Shown here: positions 9,337-17,800 of the stretch, piece by piece
Layout: each line of letters starts with the position of its first letter
How positions within the stretch are numbered: the stretch's first letter is position 1
Origin: Acinetobacter calcoaceticus
GTDB lineage: Bacteria > Pseudomonadota > Gammaproteobacteria > Pseudomonadales > Moraxellaceae
Assembly (NCBI RefSeq): GCF_016508255.1
Contig: NZ_JADVKT010000001.1
Coordinates: 248,001-312,000 of the forward strand
Direction: 5' to 3'
Length of the DNA stretch: 64,000 nucleotides
Made by a program: the position numbers and the translations under genes
The notes under the pieces: generated by a model
Database searches by the model: none
What the model saw: the letters and a program-made list of their open reading frames with translations, nothing else
Told to the model about the DNA's origin: nothing

Positions 9337-9351
9337 AATTGTTTTAGTTTA

Positions 9352-9378
9352 AAAAAGCCCCTTGTAATGGGGCTTTTT
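9352..9378 (+). terminator. Rho-independent terminator of the anion transporter gene
   Basis: AAAAAGCCCC (9352-9361) pairs perfectly with GGGGCTTTTT (9369-9378) over a seven-base loop, 15 bases after the stop codon. It is symmetrical enough to act in both directions. Confidence 0.88.
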
Positions 9379-9417
9379 CATATATTTATTTAAAAGTACT
9401 AAATTATATCTGCTTAA

Positions 9418-9639
9418 TTAATCGGACTTAATATCATAAACCCAATTCCGTGCTTGTTGGTCTGTTGTAGTTTCACAGACGTAATAATCTTGATCCCATG
9501 AGTCTGGATGGAATATTTCCTTTTTGTAATAGGTTACTTGTTTGTCATTTTCAACACAAACAAAGCTGTCCCCTTGGCCTTTAACCGCTGAACCGTTAAG
9601 AAATCCACCAATACATAAGAAACGTGATTGTTTAGCCAT
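9418..9639 (-). CDS. Small hypothetical protein (73 aa)
   Basis: A soluble protein beginning MAKQSRFLCIGGFLNGSAV. It contains two cysteines that could pair (FVCVEN and YYVCETT) and many aromatic residues (KQVTYYKKEIFHPDSWDQDYY). There is no signal peptide or membrane helix. I do not recognise the family. It is isolated between two terminators and faces away from acnB's end, so it is probably a single-gene unit. Confidence rests on coding-like composition and a clean ATG. Confidence 0.5.
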   Translation of the reverse strand: MAKQSRFLCIGGFLNGSAVKGQGDSFVCVENDKQVTYYKKEIFHPDSWDQDYYVCETTTDQQARNWVYDIKSD

Positions 9640-9821
9640 TTAGTTGAATCTACTTTTTAAATCACTCATTTTCAATGATTAAATGATGGATGGATTGAAT
9701 TGTAAAGACAAAATTACTGGGCCATGTCAATTAAAATGGTGAGATGTATAGCACAGAAGTTACTACAATTTTTTGATTTAAAGCATGGTCTTAAAATTTA
9801 GATTCATTAGGAATTATTAAA

Positions 9822-9855
9822 AAAAATAAGGGCTGATTAATCAGCCCTTATTTTT
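9822..9855. repeat. 34-bp perfect palindrome, probable terminator
   Basis: The two 17-base halves, centred between 9838 and 9839, are exact reverse complements: AAAAATAAGGGCTGATT followed by its mirror. With A- and T-tracts at the ends it would act as a terminator in either direction, serving acnB transcripts that pass the two nearer hairpins. A fully uninterrupted palindrome of this length is unusual. Confidence 0.7.
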
Positions 9856-9867
9856 AGCTTTTTACTC

Positions 9868-9929
9868 AAGCAAAGCATAGCTTTGCTCTTGCGCTAGGGA
9901 AAAGCCTTTCGGCTTTTCTTGATCCTAGC
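9868..9929. repeat. Two adjacent hairpins after acnB (REP-like element)
   Basis: Hairpin 1 (9868-9892) pairs CAAGCAAAGC with GCTTTGCTCTTG across ATA, with one or two bulged bases. Hairpin 2 (9893-9929) has an outer stem GCTAGG/CCTAGC and an inner stem GAAAAGCC/GGCTTTTC closed by TTTC. They start three bases after the acnB stop. The arrangement of two imperfect palindromes in an intergenic spacer resembles bacterial REP elements. Alternatively hairpin 2 is simply the main acnB terminator. Confidence 0.55.
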
Positions 9930-9932
9930 TCA

Positions 9933-12572
9933 TTAAGTCAATTGAGCAGCTTGGATTTTCTTAGTATCAACTTGATCAGCTTCTTTAGTATATTCGCTCA
10001 TCTTGTCGAAGTTTAAGTATTTGTAGATGTCAGCAGAAGCGCTGTCGATTTGCGACGCGTACTGTTGATATTCTTCTGGGCTTGGTAATTTACCAAGAAC
10101 CGCAGCTACAGATGCAAGCTCAGCAGACGCTAAGTAAACGTTTGCACCTTGACCTAAACGGTTCGGGAAGTTACGAGTAGAAGTCGATACACATGTTGTA
10201 TTCGGCGCTACACGTGCTTGGTTACCCATACACAATGAACAGCCTGGCATCTCTGTACGCGCACCAGCACGACCATAGATGTTATATAAGCCTTCTTCCA
10301 TTAATTGGTGCTCGTCCATACGAGTTGGTGGAGCCAACCATAAACGAGTAGACAATGAACCACCAGGTACTTTATCAAGTAACTGACCAGCTGCACGGAA
10401 GTGACCGATGTTCGTCATACAAGAACCGATGAATACTTCATCAATTTTGTCGCCTTGAACGTCAGAAAGAAGTTTCGCGTCATCTGGATCGTTCGGGCAG
10501 CAAAGAATTGGTTCTTTGATGTCAGCAAGATCGATTTCGTAAACTTTTAAGTATTCTGCATCAGCATCAGCTTTTAACAAGCTTGGATTGTCTAACCACT
10601 TCTGCATGTTTTCAGCACGGCGCGCCATTGTACGAGCATCGCCATAACCTTCTGCAATCATCCACTTCAACATGGTGATGTTAGAACGTAAGTATTCAGC
10701 AACTTTCTCTTCAGAAAGTGTGATTGAACAGCCAGCCGCAGAACGTTCAGCAGATGCGTCAGAAAGTTCGAATGCTTGCTCAACAGTCAAGTCATTTTCC
10801 ATTTCTGACAAATCGATCTCAAGGATACGACCAGAGAAGATGTTTTTCTTACCTTTCTTCTCTACAGTTAAGTCACCCGCTTGAATTGCGTAGTAAGGAA
10901 TTGCATGTACAAGGTCACGTAAAGTGATACCAGGTTGCATTTTACCTTTGAACTTAACAAGTACAGACTCTGGCATATCAAGCGGCATAACACCAGTTGC
11001 AGCTGCGAACGCAACAAGACCAGAACCCGCTGGGAATGAAATACCGATTGGGAAACGAGTATGTGAGTCACCACCAGTACCAACTGTATCTGGAAGTAAC
11101 ATACGGTTTAACCAAGAGTGGATAATACCGTCACCTGGACGTAAAGATACACCACCACGGTTCATGATGAAGTCAGGTAATGTATGGTGAGTAGTTACGT
11201 CAACTGGTTTTGGATACGCAGCAGTGTGACAGAAAGACTGCATTACCAAGTCAGCAGAGAAGCCCAAGCAAGCTAAGTCTTTTAACTCGTCACGAGTCAT
11301 AGGACCAGTTGTATCTTGAGAACCAACTGTAGTCATCTTAGGTTCACAGTAAGTACCCGGACGGATACCTTGACCTTCTGCTAAACCGCATGCACGACCA
11401 ACCATTTTCTGAGCTTGCGTGAAGCCTTTGCCAGTATCAGCAGGTTGTACAGGTGTACGGAACAATGTAGAAGGTGCAAGACCTAATTCTTCGCGTGCTT
11501 TAGTTGTCAAACCACGACCAATGATCAAGTTGATACGACCACCAGCACGTACTTCGTCTAGAAGCACTGGAGTTTTAAGTTCTGCTTCTGAAATTTGTAC
11601 ACCATCTTTAAAAGCAGTAACTTTTGCAGCAGCATGGTCAATTTTCAATACTACTTCGTCACCCATGTTCATGTTGGCAACGTCGATTTCTACAGGTAAT
11701 GCACCTGCATCTTCCATTGTATTAAAGAAAATTGGAGCAATTTTAGTACCTAAGCACACACCGCCATCTTTTTTATTTGGAATGTGTGGAAGTTCGTCAC
11801 CGAAGAACCAAAGTACAGAGTTAGTTGCAGATTTACGAGAAGAACCTGTACCAACAACATCACCTACGTATGCAACTTGATTGCCTTTTGCGATGAGTTC
11901 TTTGATTTGGTTTAATGGACCAACTTCACCTGGTTTTTCAGGATTGATACCATCACGCTCGTTTTTCAACATTGCATTTGCGTGTAATGGAATATCTGGA
12001 CGGCTCCAAGCATCTTGCGCTGGAGATAAGTCATCAGTATTTGTTTCACCAGTTACTTTGAACACAGTGATTTTGATTTCTTCTGGAACATCAGGACGGC
12101 TTGTGAACCATTCTGCATCTGCCCAAGATTGTAAAACAGCTTTAGCATTGGCATTACCCGCTTTTGCTTTATCTGCTACGTCATGGAATGCATCAAATAC
12201 AAGAAGTGTTTTCTTTAACGCTTCAGCAGCTAGGCTTGCAAGTTCAGCATTATCAAGAAGCTCAACGAGTGGTGCTACGTTATAACCACCAAGCATCGTG
12301 CCAAGTAGGTAAACTGCACGCTCTTTAGAAACGAGTGGTGAAGTTGCTTCGCCTTTTGCAATCGCTGCCAAGAACGCTGCCTTTACGTAAGCTGCCTGGT
12401 CAACACCTGCAGGAACACGGTTTTCAAGCAAATCAACCAAGAACGCTTCTTCGCCTGCTGGTGGATTTTTTAATAGTTCAACAAGCTGAGCTGTTTGAGC
12501 ATCATCAAGTGGCTTCGGTGGGACTCCGAGTGCGGCACGTTCTTCAACGTGTTGGCGGTAAGCTTCTAGCAC
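9933..12572 (-). CDS. acnB: Bifunctional aconitate hydratase 2 / 2-methylisocitrate dehydratase
   Basis: 879 residues, highly similar to E. coli AcnB over its length. It interconverts citrate and isocitrate in the TCA cycle and can dehydrate 2-methylisocitrate. The N-terminal HEAT-like domain is typical of AcnB (KPLDDAQTAQLVELLKNPPA), followed by the swivel domain (NTDDLSPAQDAWSRPDIPLH) and the core. The [4Fe-4S] cysteines lie in GSCMTNIGHF and GCSLCMGNQAR. I start at GTG 12572: it aligns with the E. coli start (VLEAYRQHVEER) and has AGAGGA at 12582-12587, nine bases upstream. The ATG at 12581 touches that same site directly and would leave no spacing. The gene stands alone and is followed by hairpins. 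Confidence 0.95.
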   Translation of the reverse strand: MLEAYRQHVEERAALGVPPKPLDDAQTAQLVELLKNPPAGEEAFLVDLLENRVPAGVDQAAYVKAAFLAAIAKGEATSPLVSKERAVYLLGTMLGGYNVAPLVELLDNAELASLAAEALKKTLLVFDAFHDVADKAKAGNANAKAVLQSWADAEWFTSRPDVPEEIKITVFKVTGETNTDDLSPAQDAWSRPDIPLHANAMLKNERDGINPEKPGEVGPLNQIKELIAKGNQVAYVGDVVGTGSSRKSATNSVLWFFGDELPHIPNKKDGGVCLGTKIAPIFFNTMEDAGALPVEIDVANMNMGDEVVLKIDHAAAKVTAFKDGVQISEAELKTPVLLDEVRAGGRINLIIGRGLTTKAREELGLAPSTLFRTPVQPADTGKGFTQAQKMVGRACGLAEGQGIRPGTYCEPKMTTVGSQDTTGPMTRDELKDLACLGFSADLVMQSFCHTAAYPKPVDVTTHHTLPDFIMNRGGVSLRPGDGIIHSWLNRMLLPDTVGTGGDSHTRFPIGISFPAGSGLVAFAAATGVMPLDMPESVLVKFKGKMQPGITLRDLVHAIPYYAIQAGDLTVEKKGKKNIFSGRILEIDLSEMENDLTVEQAFELSDASAERSAAGCSITLSEEKVAEYLRSNITMLKWMIAEGYGDARTMARRAENMQKWLDNPSLLKADADAEYLKVYEIDLADIKEPILCCPNDPDDAKLLSDVQGDKIDEVFIGSCMTNIGHFRAAGQLLDKVPGGSLSTRLWLAPPTRMDEHQLMEEGLYNIYGRAGARTEMPGCSLCMGNQARVAPNTTCVSTSTRNFPNRLGQGANVYLASAELASVAAVLGKLPSPEEYQQYASQIDSASADIYKYLNFDKMSEYTKEADQVDTKKIQAAQLT

Positions 12573-12824
12573 GGTGTTCATTCCTCTTTTTTTGAAAAAT
12601 TACTTGCAAATTCCAGCTTTCTAAAAAGCTTCACAAGTAATATGGACTACAAAAGTTTACTAGAGTTCAAGGTAAAAGTTAATGAAAACGGGGTGTTTCT
12701 CCGTGATGCCCATTATTTTGTATCTAAATACCAGTGTTTAAATAATGAGCATATCGGGCAATATTGAGCTATTTTTAAGCAAAAAGAGCTTTAGCTTGGT
12801 GAAAGTTCAATACTTCACCCACAA

Positions 12825-13187
12825 TTAGAACGATTTATATTTTGGCATTTTGTCATGAGGTGTTGCCAAGCATTCATCCATCATTTCTTTTCTAACTTTT
12901 TCTTGAAGTGCTTGAGAATCTTTTGTCAGTTCTTCTTTTGGAATCGCATAAACTTTTTCAATAATATTAAGAATGAATTTTTTTGTTATTTCATCTTCAA
13001 TTTTATTTGCATGCTCAACTGCCTGAGCTTTTTCAATTGATTGCTGACGATCAAAAACAATACTTCTAGCAGCATTTCCTACGCTAGTACAAAAGCCATG
13101 CCACTGCTCTTCTGGTGTTAATGGCTTCTTTTCTGAACAACCGACAAAGAACAAACTCACTGCAATCAATAAAATCTTTTTCATCAT
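12825..13187 (-). CDS. Small putative lipoprotein (120 aa)
   Basis: The signal MMKKILLIAVSLFFVGC ends in a lipobox with the lipidated cysteine at residue 17. The mature part is charged and largely helical, with a cysteine in HGFCTSVGNAARS and another in MDECLATPHD. No family is recognised. It is on the same strand as, and 140 bases downstream of, the lactonase gene, but a strong terminator lies between them, so it is probably transcribed separately. Confidence 0.65.
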   Translation of the reverse strand: MMKKILLIAVSLFFVGCSEKKPLTPEEQWHGFCTSVGNAARSIVFDRQQSIEKAQAVEHANKIEDEITKKFILNIIEKVYAIPKEELTKDSQALQEKVRKEMMDECLATPHDKMPKYKSF

Positions 13188-13254
13188 TTCACTACACTAA
13201 TTATTGCTGCTCATATCATACGGAAAATCAATATTTTTGCAAAAACTACCCTAT

Positions 13255-13290
13255 AAAAAGACCGAGGTATAAAATTCCCTCGGTCTTTTT
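13255..13290 (-). terminator. Rho-independent terminator after the lactonase gene
   Basis: A perfect 13-bp stem: AAAAAGACCGAGG (13255-13267) with CCTCGGTCTTTTT (13278-13290), loop of ten bases. It lies 37 bases after the stop of the minus-strand lactonase gene. Confidence 0.9.
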
Positions 13291-13327
13291 ATATCAAGCA
13301 TTAGAAATGCAAGTTTCGTCATTCTGG

Positions 13328-14563
13328 TTAATTAAAAAATTTGATATCTGTCGGTGTCGGTATTTTTGCTGCATCACCTGCTGGTTTTAAAGTGCCATTT
13401 TTCGCATCAAAGCGGAACAAACTAATGTTATTAGTAAAAACGTTCGTCACATACAAATATTTACCAGACGCATCGAATGAAAAAGCACGTGGTTCAATAC
13501 CATTGGCTTGATAAACTGTCGGCTTACCTAGTAATCCATTCTGTTGAATTTTGAATACTAAAAGTTTGTTGTCTGCACCGCGATTAGCAGCAATCACATA
13601 TTGGCCATTTGGACTGAGGATAATTCCACTCGCACTCTTGAATTCAGGTGTTTTGTCCTCGTGAATCAGTTTTAGCTCAGTCACTTTTTTCAAATGACCA
13701 TCTTGCACATTAAATGTCACAATTTCACTTCGCATTTCTGCGGTGACATACGCATGTTTGCCATTTGGTGAAAAGACCATATGACGTGGGCCAGAACCAT
13801 GCGTAAAATTCACATCTCGGGTGCTGTCCGCTTCGAGTGGCTGAGGCTTATTCGGGTTATAAAGAAAGGTATAGACTTTGTCATTTCCAAGATCGGTCGC
13901 ATATAAATACTTACCATCTGGGCTGAAAGTTGTCGAATGTGCATGACCACTCTCCTGTCGACCTTTGATGTGGCCAGAACCTTCCGCAAAAACAATATTT
14001 TGTACCATTTCACCCAAATGGCCGTTCGGCAAAATTGGAAAAACAGCCACTCCCCCACGACCTTTATCAAATGCCGAATAGTTCGATACAAACAGGAATT
14101 TACCATCTAAACTGATTGATGCATGTGTTGGATGCCCACCATGGCTATTCACCGTGTTCAACACCTCTACCTTTCCATTTTGAACGGATAATGCAGTCAC
14201 CGACCCTTCATTTTCTTCATTAGTTGTATATGCAAAACGACCATCTTTAGATTTTACAATCCAAGACGGACTTTTCATTTTCAATACCTTAACAGGAGTT
14301 AAAGTCCCATCTCGATTTACTTGAAGCTGGTATAAACCTTCACTGGCTTGTTTTGGTTTTTGCACAAGTGGTGCATCAGGGATTGATGTCCATGTTCCCA
14401 CTAAGGCGATTTGTTGTTGTGCAGCATTTACTGAGGAACACCATCCAAATGACAAAAGCGTCAATGACAATGTTGCTGTTAATTTATGAATTAGCTCACG
14501 ATATTTAATATCTGTATCGTTTTCCTTGCTATATTTAATTTCAACATAAGTATCTATTTTCAC
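13328..14563 (-). CDS. Exported lactonase-family beta-propeller protein
   Basis: 411 residues. After a polar N-terminus of about 26 residues comes a hydrophobic signal segment (LTATLSLTLLSFGWCSSVNA). The mature protein is a seven-bladed propeller of the 6-phosphogluconolactonase-like family (PF10282): repeated SPDGKYLY, SPNGKHAYVT and SPNGQYVIAANR blade motifs and GSGPRHMVF are typical. The cytosolic relatives hydrolyse 6-phosphogluconolactone; this copy is exported, so its lactone substrate is unknown. The start is GTG 14563, supported by AAGGA seven bases upstream; no in-frame ATG, GTG or TTG lies nearer to the signal segment. A dedicated terminator follows. Confidence 0.8.
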   Translation of the reverse strand: MKIDTYVEIKYSKENDTDIKYRELIHKLTATLSLTLLSFGWCSSVNAAQQQIALVGTWTSIPDAPLVQKPKQASEGLYQLQVNRDGTLTPVKVLKMKSPSWIVKSKDGRFAYTTNEENEGSVTALSVQNGKVEVLNTVNSHGGHPTHASISLDGKFLFVSNYSAFDKGRGGVAVFPILPNGHLGEMVQNIVFAEGSGHIKGRQESGHAHSTTFSPDGKYLYATDLGNDKVYTFLYNPNKPQPLEADSTRDVNFTHGSGPRHMVFSPNGKHAYVTAEMRSEIVTFNVQDGHLKKVTELKLIHEDKTPEFKSASGIILSPNGQYVIAANRGADNKLLVFKIQQNGLLGKPTVYQANGIEPRAFSFDASGKYLYVTNVFTNNISLFRFDAKNGTLKPAGDAAKIPTPTDIKFFN

Positions 14564-14877
14564 TGATATATCCTTGAAAAACCCACCTCATTTGCACTTC
14601 TCAACAAGGTATTATTAATTTCACTTAATGATTCTGAAAACTAATTTATAAAATAGCAATTTTCAAGTGAGTTTTCTTTAATGAGAACCGTATTCAAGCT
14701 TTGGCTCCTTTTAAAAGAATCGATGTTTTATATAATAAATATTCAACTTTTTTAAATCCTATAGAAGTGCTTAAAATAAAAGCCCACTAAGAAGTGAGCT
14801 TTTATTTCGTTATTACTTGAGACTAATCAAATCATTATAGGTACTAGCGTACTTTTCTAATGTTTAATTTCCATCTA
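14564..14877. other. Intergenic region, 314 bp, mostly promoter space
   Basis: It lies between the tamB end and the lactonase start, both on the minus strand. It holds the tamB terminator (14774-14807) and presumably the lactonase promoter in 14570-14770, where I see no clear -35/-10 pair. No other structure is recognised. Confidence 0.5.
14774..14807 (-). terminator. Rho-independent terminator of the tamAB operon
   Basis: AAATAAAAGCCCACT (14774-14788) pairs with AGTGAGCTTTTATTT (14793-14807) with one mismatch and a four-base loop. It lies 70 bases beyond the tamB stop codon. Confidence 0.75.
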
Positions 14878-17800
14878 CTAAAAGCGCCAGTTGTAGAATA
14901 AATCGATTGCTCTTTCTAAAGACTGGCTTGCTTCTAAGTATAAACGTCGATTCATTTGATAACGTAAAGTGAGTTTGTTCACTGGAGTGAATACGCCAAC
15001 ACCATAACGGATAAATAGATCAGGTGTGATATAGCCCGTTAAGCTCACCTGCGTATCTTCACCCGTACCTTGTGCATCTAAAGCTAAGCCACTCAAACCA
15101 AAAGTACGCCCGATCTGGTTAGTTAAAGCACGTGTACCGCCCAAGCCCATACTGATCCCTGCGGCAGCAATGGTGTTATTTACATCAGATTTAAACCCTT
15201 CTGCATTACTTAAACCACTTGAACCTTCATTAATACGCCCCGTAACAAGCGCATTCAATGCTTCTTGCTCAGATAGGCCTGCATCGTTATAAACTTGAAT
15301 GTTTGGTGCTGTGGCAGTACCTGTCACGCGTACACCTACCATACTGCCCTGAACATTTTTGTTTGCATCGATATCTAAAGTCGGGTTTGCCAATGGACCA
15401 TTAAAACGTGCAATTGCTCGGTTCAAATCTAAACTTTGTCCATAGGCTTCAATTTTTACTTTTTGACTGACACCAATTGCCCCGTTAGCTCTCATTGCAG
15501 TTTCATAGCCACGTTGGGTTAAATTTAGACGACCTACTAAAGGAATATTACTGTTAAAGCCTTGGAATATCACTTGATTACCAATATTAACAGCAATATC
15601 TGCTCGAATATCCCAAGGTTTAGCAGCACGTAAAATTGCAAGCGGGTCTTGGCCTTGTCGAACTATGCGAACATCTGATGAGGTATTAATAACTGGAGCA
15701 GTTGTCTCAGGCATTGAAATACGTGCACGAGGAACATCTACCGATCCCTTTAAACTTAAACGCTTATCGAAAGGATACATATCAAGTGTAAGGTTTGGAT
15801 TGGCAATTGCTGTAATTAATGGAGCCTGACGTACAAGTAAATTATCACCTTTGAGGTTTAATTGAAGACGTGGTGCATCTTTCCATTCAAAACTACCTTT
15901 TAAAAGCCCTACACCTTGACCGCTGTTAAATGCTCCATCAATTGTTGCCATGTCCTGACGAATTGATGAATAGATCTGAACATTAGTTAAATTAACTGGC
16001 AGCGAAATCATACTGATTGCACCATTTTTCAGACGCATTTCACCAGTAAACTGCGGTTGAGTTAATGTACCATTAACTTTACCAGCTAAGGCTAAGGTCC
16101 CGCTTAGTAAGCGGACATCTTGAATAAATGGTTTCAAGACTTTTAACTGAACATCGTTAAAGGCGACCTCACCATGCATTGGCATTGATGACTGGAAGGG
16201 ATTGATAATGACGTTCGCATAACCCGTACCAATATCAGGTGTTTTAACATCTACACGGAACAACAGACCCTCAGATACACTTTTTGCAATAACACTTAAC
16301 TCATCATAAGCTAGTGTTGTTGGAGGATCTTGAGGATCTTCAGCCGCTAAACCAATTTCACCTTTACGTGTAATTAAACGTGCATCAAGTTTTGGATTTC
16401 CTCCATTTACCCATGCCGCTTTGGCATAACCGTTTAACTGCCCAGTCATTGCTAAGCCGTCTGGCATAAATGCTGCGAAGTCACTTAAATCCATGTTCTG
16501 AGTTACAAACGAAATATTACCGCGTGCTTTACTTACCCGTACTGGCTGGTCAAAACAGAGCTGGCTATTCGCACTTTGCCAACAGTGTTGACCTACATAC
16601 AGCTCAGACCTTGCAGAAGAAAAAATCACTGGAGCATTTTGATTTTGTGCTAGACGAATTCGTCTTGAATCAAAACTTCCTTTCTGAATTTGACCTAACC
16701 AATCATTATTTTGATTAAATCCGCCTGCCAACTGAACATAGAACTTGGAAATACTATTATTGCCGAGCACTTTCAATAAATGCGCTTTTCTTGTTCCAGT
16801 TAAATTCAATTCGGCAGACTGAATTTCTCTATTTCCACTACGTAAATTATCTAATTTTGCTGTTAATTGAGTCGGTGTTGTTTCCGATGTTGGAAGTTCA
16901 CCCTGAATACTCAATCTCTTCACGCTGACTAAAGTATTAAAAGCAAAGTTATCTATTGCGATATTTGCTGTTGCTTTTAAACGTGGTTGTGATTGTACAT
17001 TCAGGTCACCATAAGCTCGACCGCGTAGTCCCGGATATAACTCGTAGAGTGCAGGCGCATTGAGCTTGATTTTTAGATTTTGTGCATTACCAGTCGCTTG
17101 TAGCTGATTCTGTCCATACACCAAAAATAAATTATTTGCTTCAAACTGCTGAGGTAAAAAACCCTTTTGATTAGAGTCCAACAATACAGATAAATTACCC
17201 TTACCTCGGACAGGCTTATTATTTATAAAGCCAGCAAGGTTCAATTGCTGAATATTAATTCGTTTCAAATGGTCTGACCAAACCCCTTGTGTTTTCAAAT
17301 TCCCTGAAATTTCACCTTTTACAGTTGAAGTAAAATATTGGGGTTTAAAGCGTACCAATGAACTATTAATATCCCATGCAATACGATCTTTTAGATTTAC
17401 AGAACCTGTCGCATAGATTTTTCCAGCTACCCCATCATGTTGTAACTGGTTAATTCGAATAAAATCTGGCGTACCTGCTATAGAAAACTTCAATAAACCA
17501 TTTGCCTGTTTTAGGGCTTTTAAAGATCCATCATAATTAACTGCAAAACCTTTAAAGCCGCCACCAGCTTTCACATCATGGAATAATAAGGCAGCTGTAC
17601 TTTTCCCACCTAAAGTTACAGTCTCTTGACTGGCTTGAGCCAGTCGACCAGTTAAGTCAATTTTTTCAAATTGAATGATTTGCTGGTTTGGTTTAGCAAA
17701 ACCATTTGCCTTAATTGAACCATTTAAAAGATTAATAGGCGCTGCCGCTTGAATACTTTGTGGATTAAAATCTTTTGCATTTAACAAGGCGTTCCAAACT

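Noticed and set aside
11419..11880. A 153-residue frame on the strand opposite acnB
   Set aside because: It lies wholly inside a highly conserved gene and its composition is that of an antisense shadow, with no ribosome-binding site or recognised motif.
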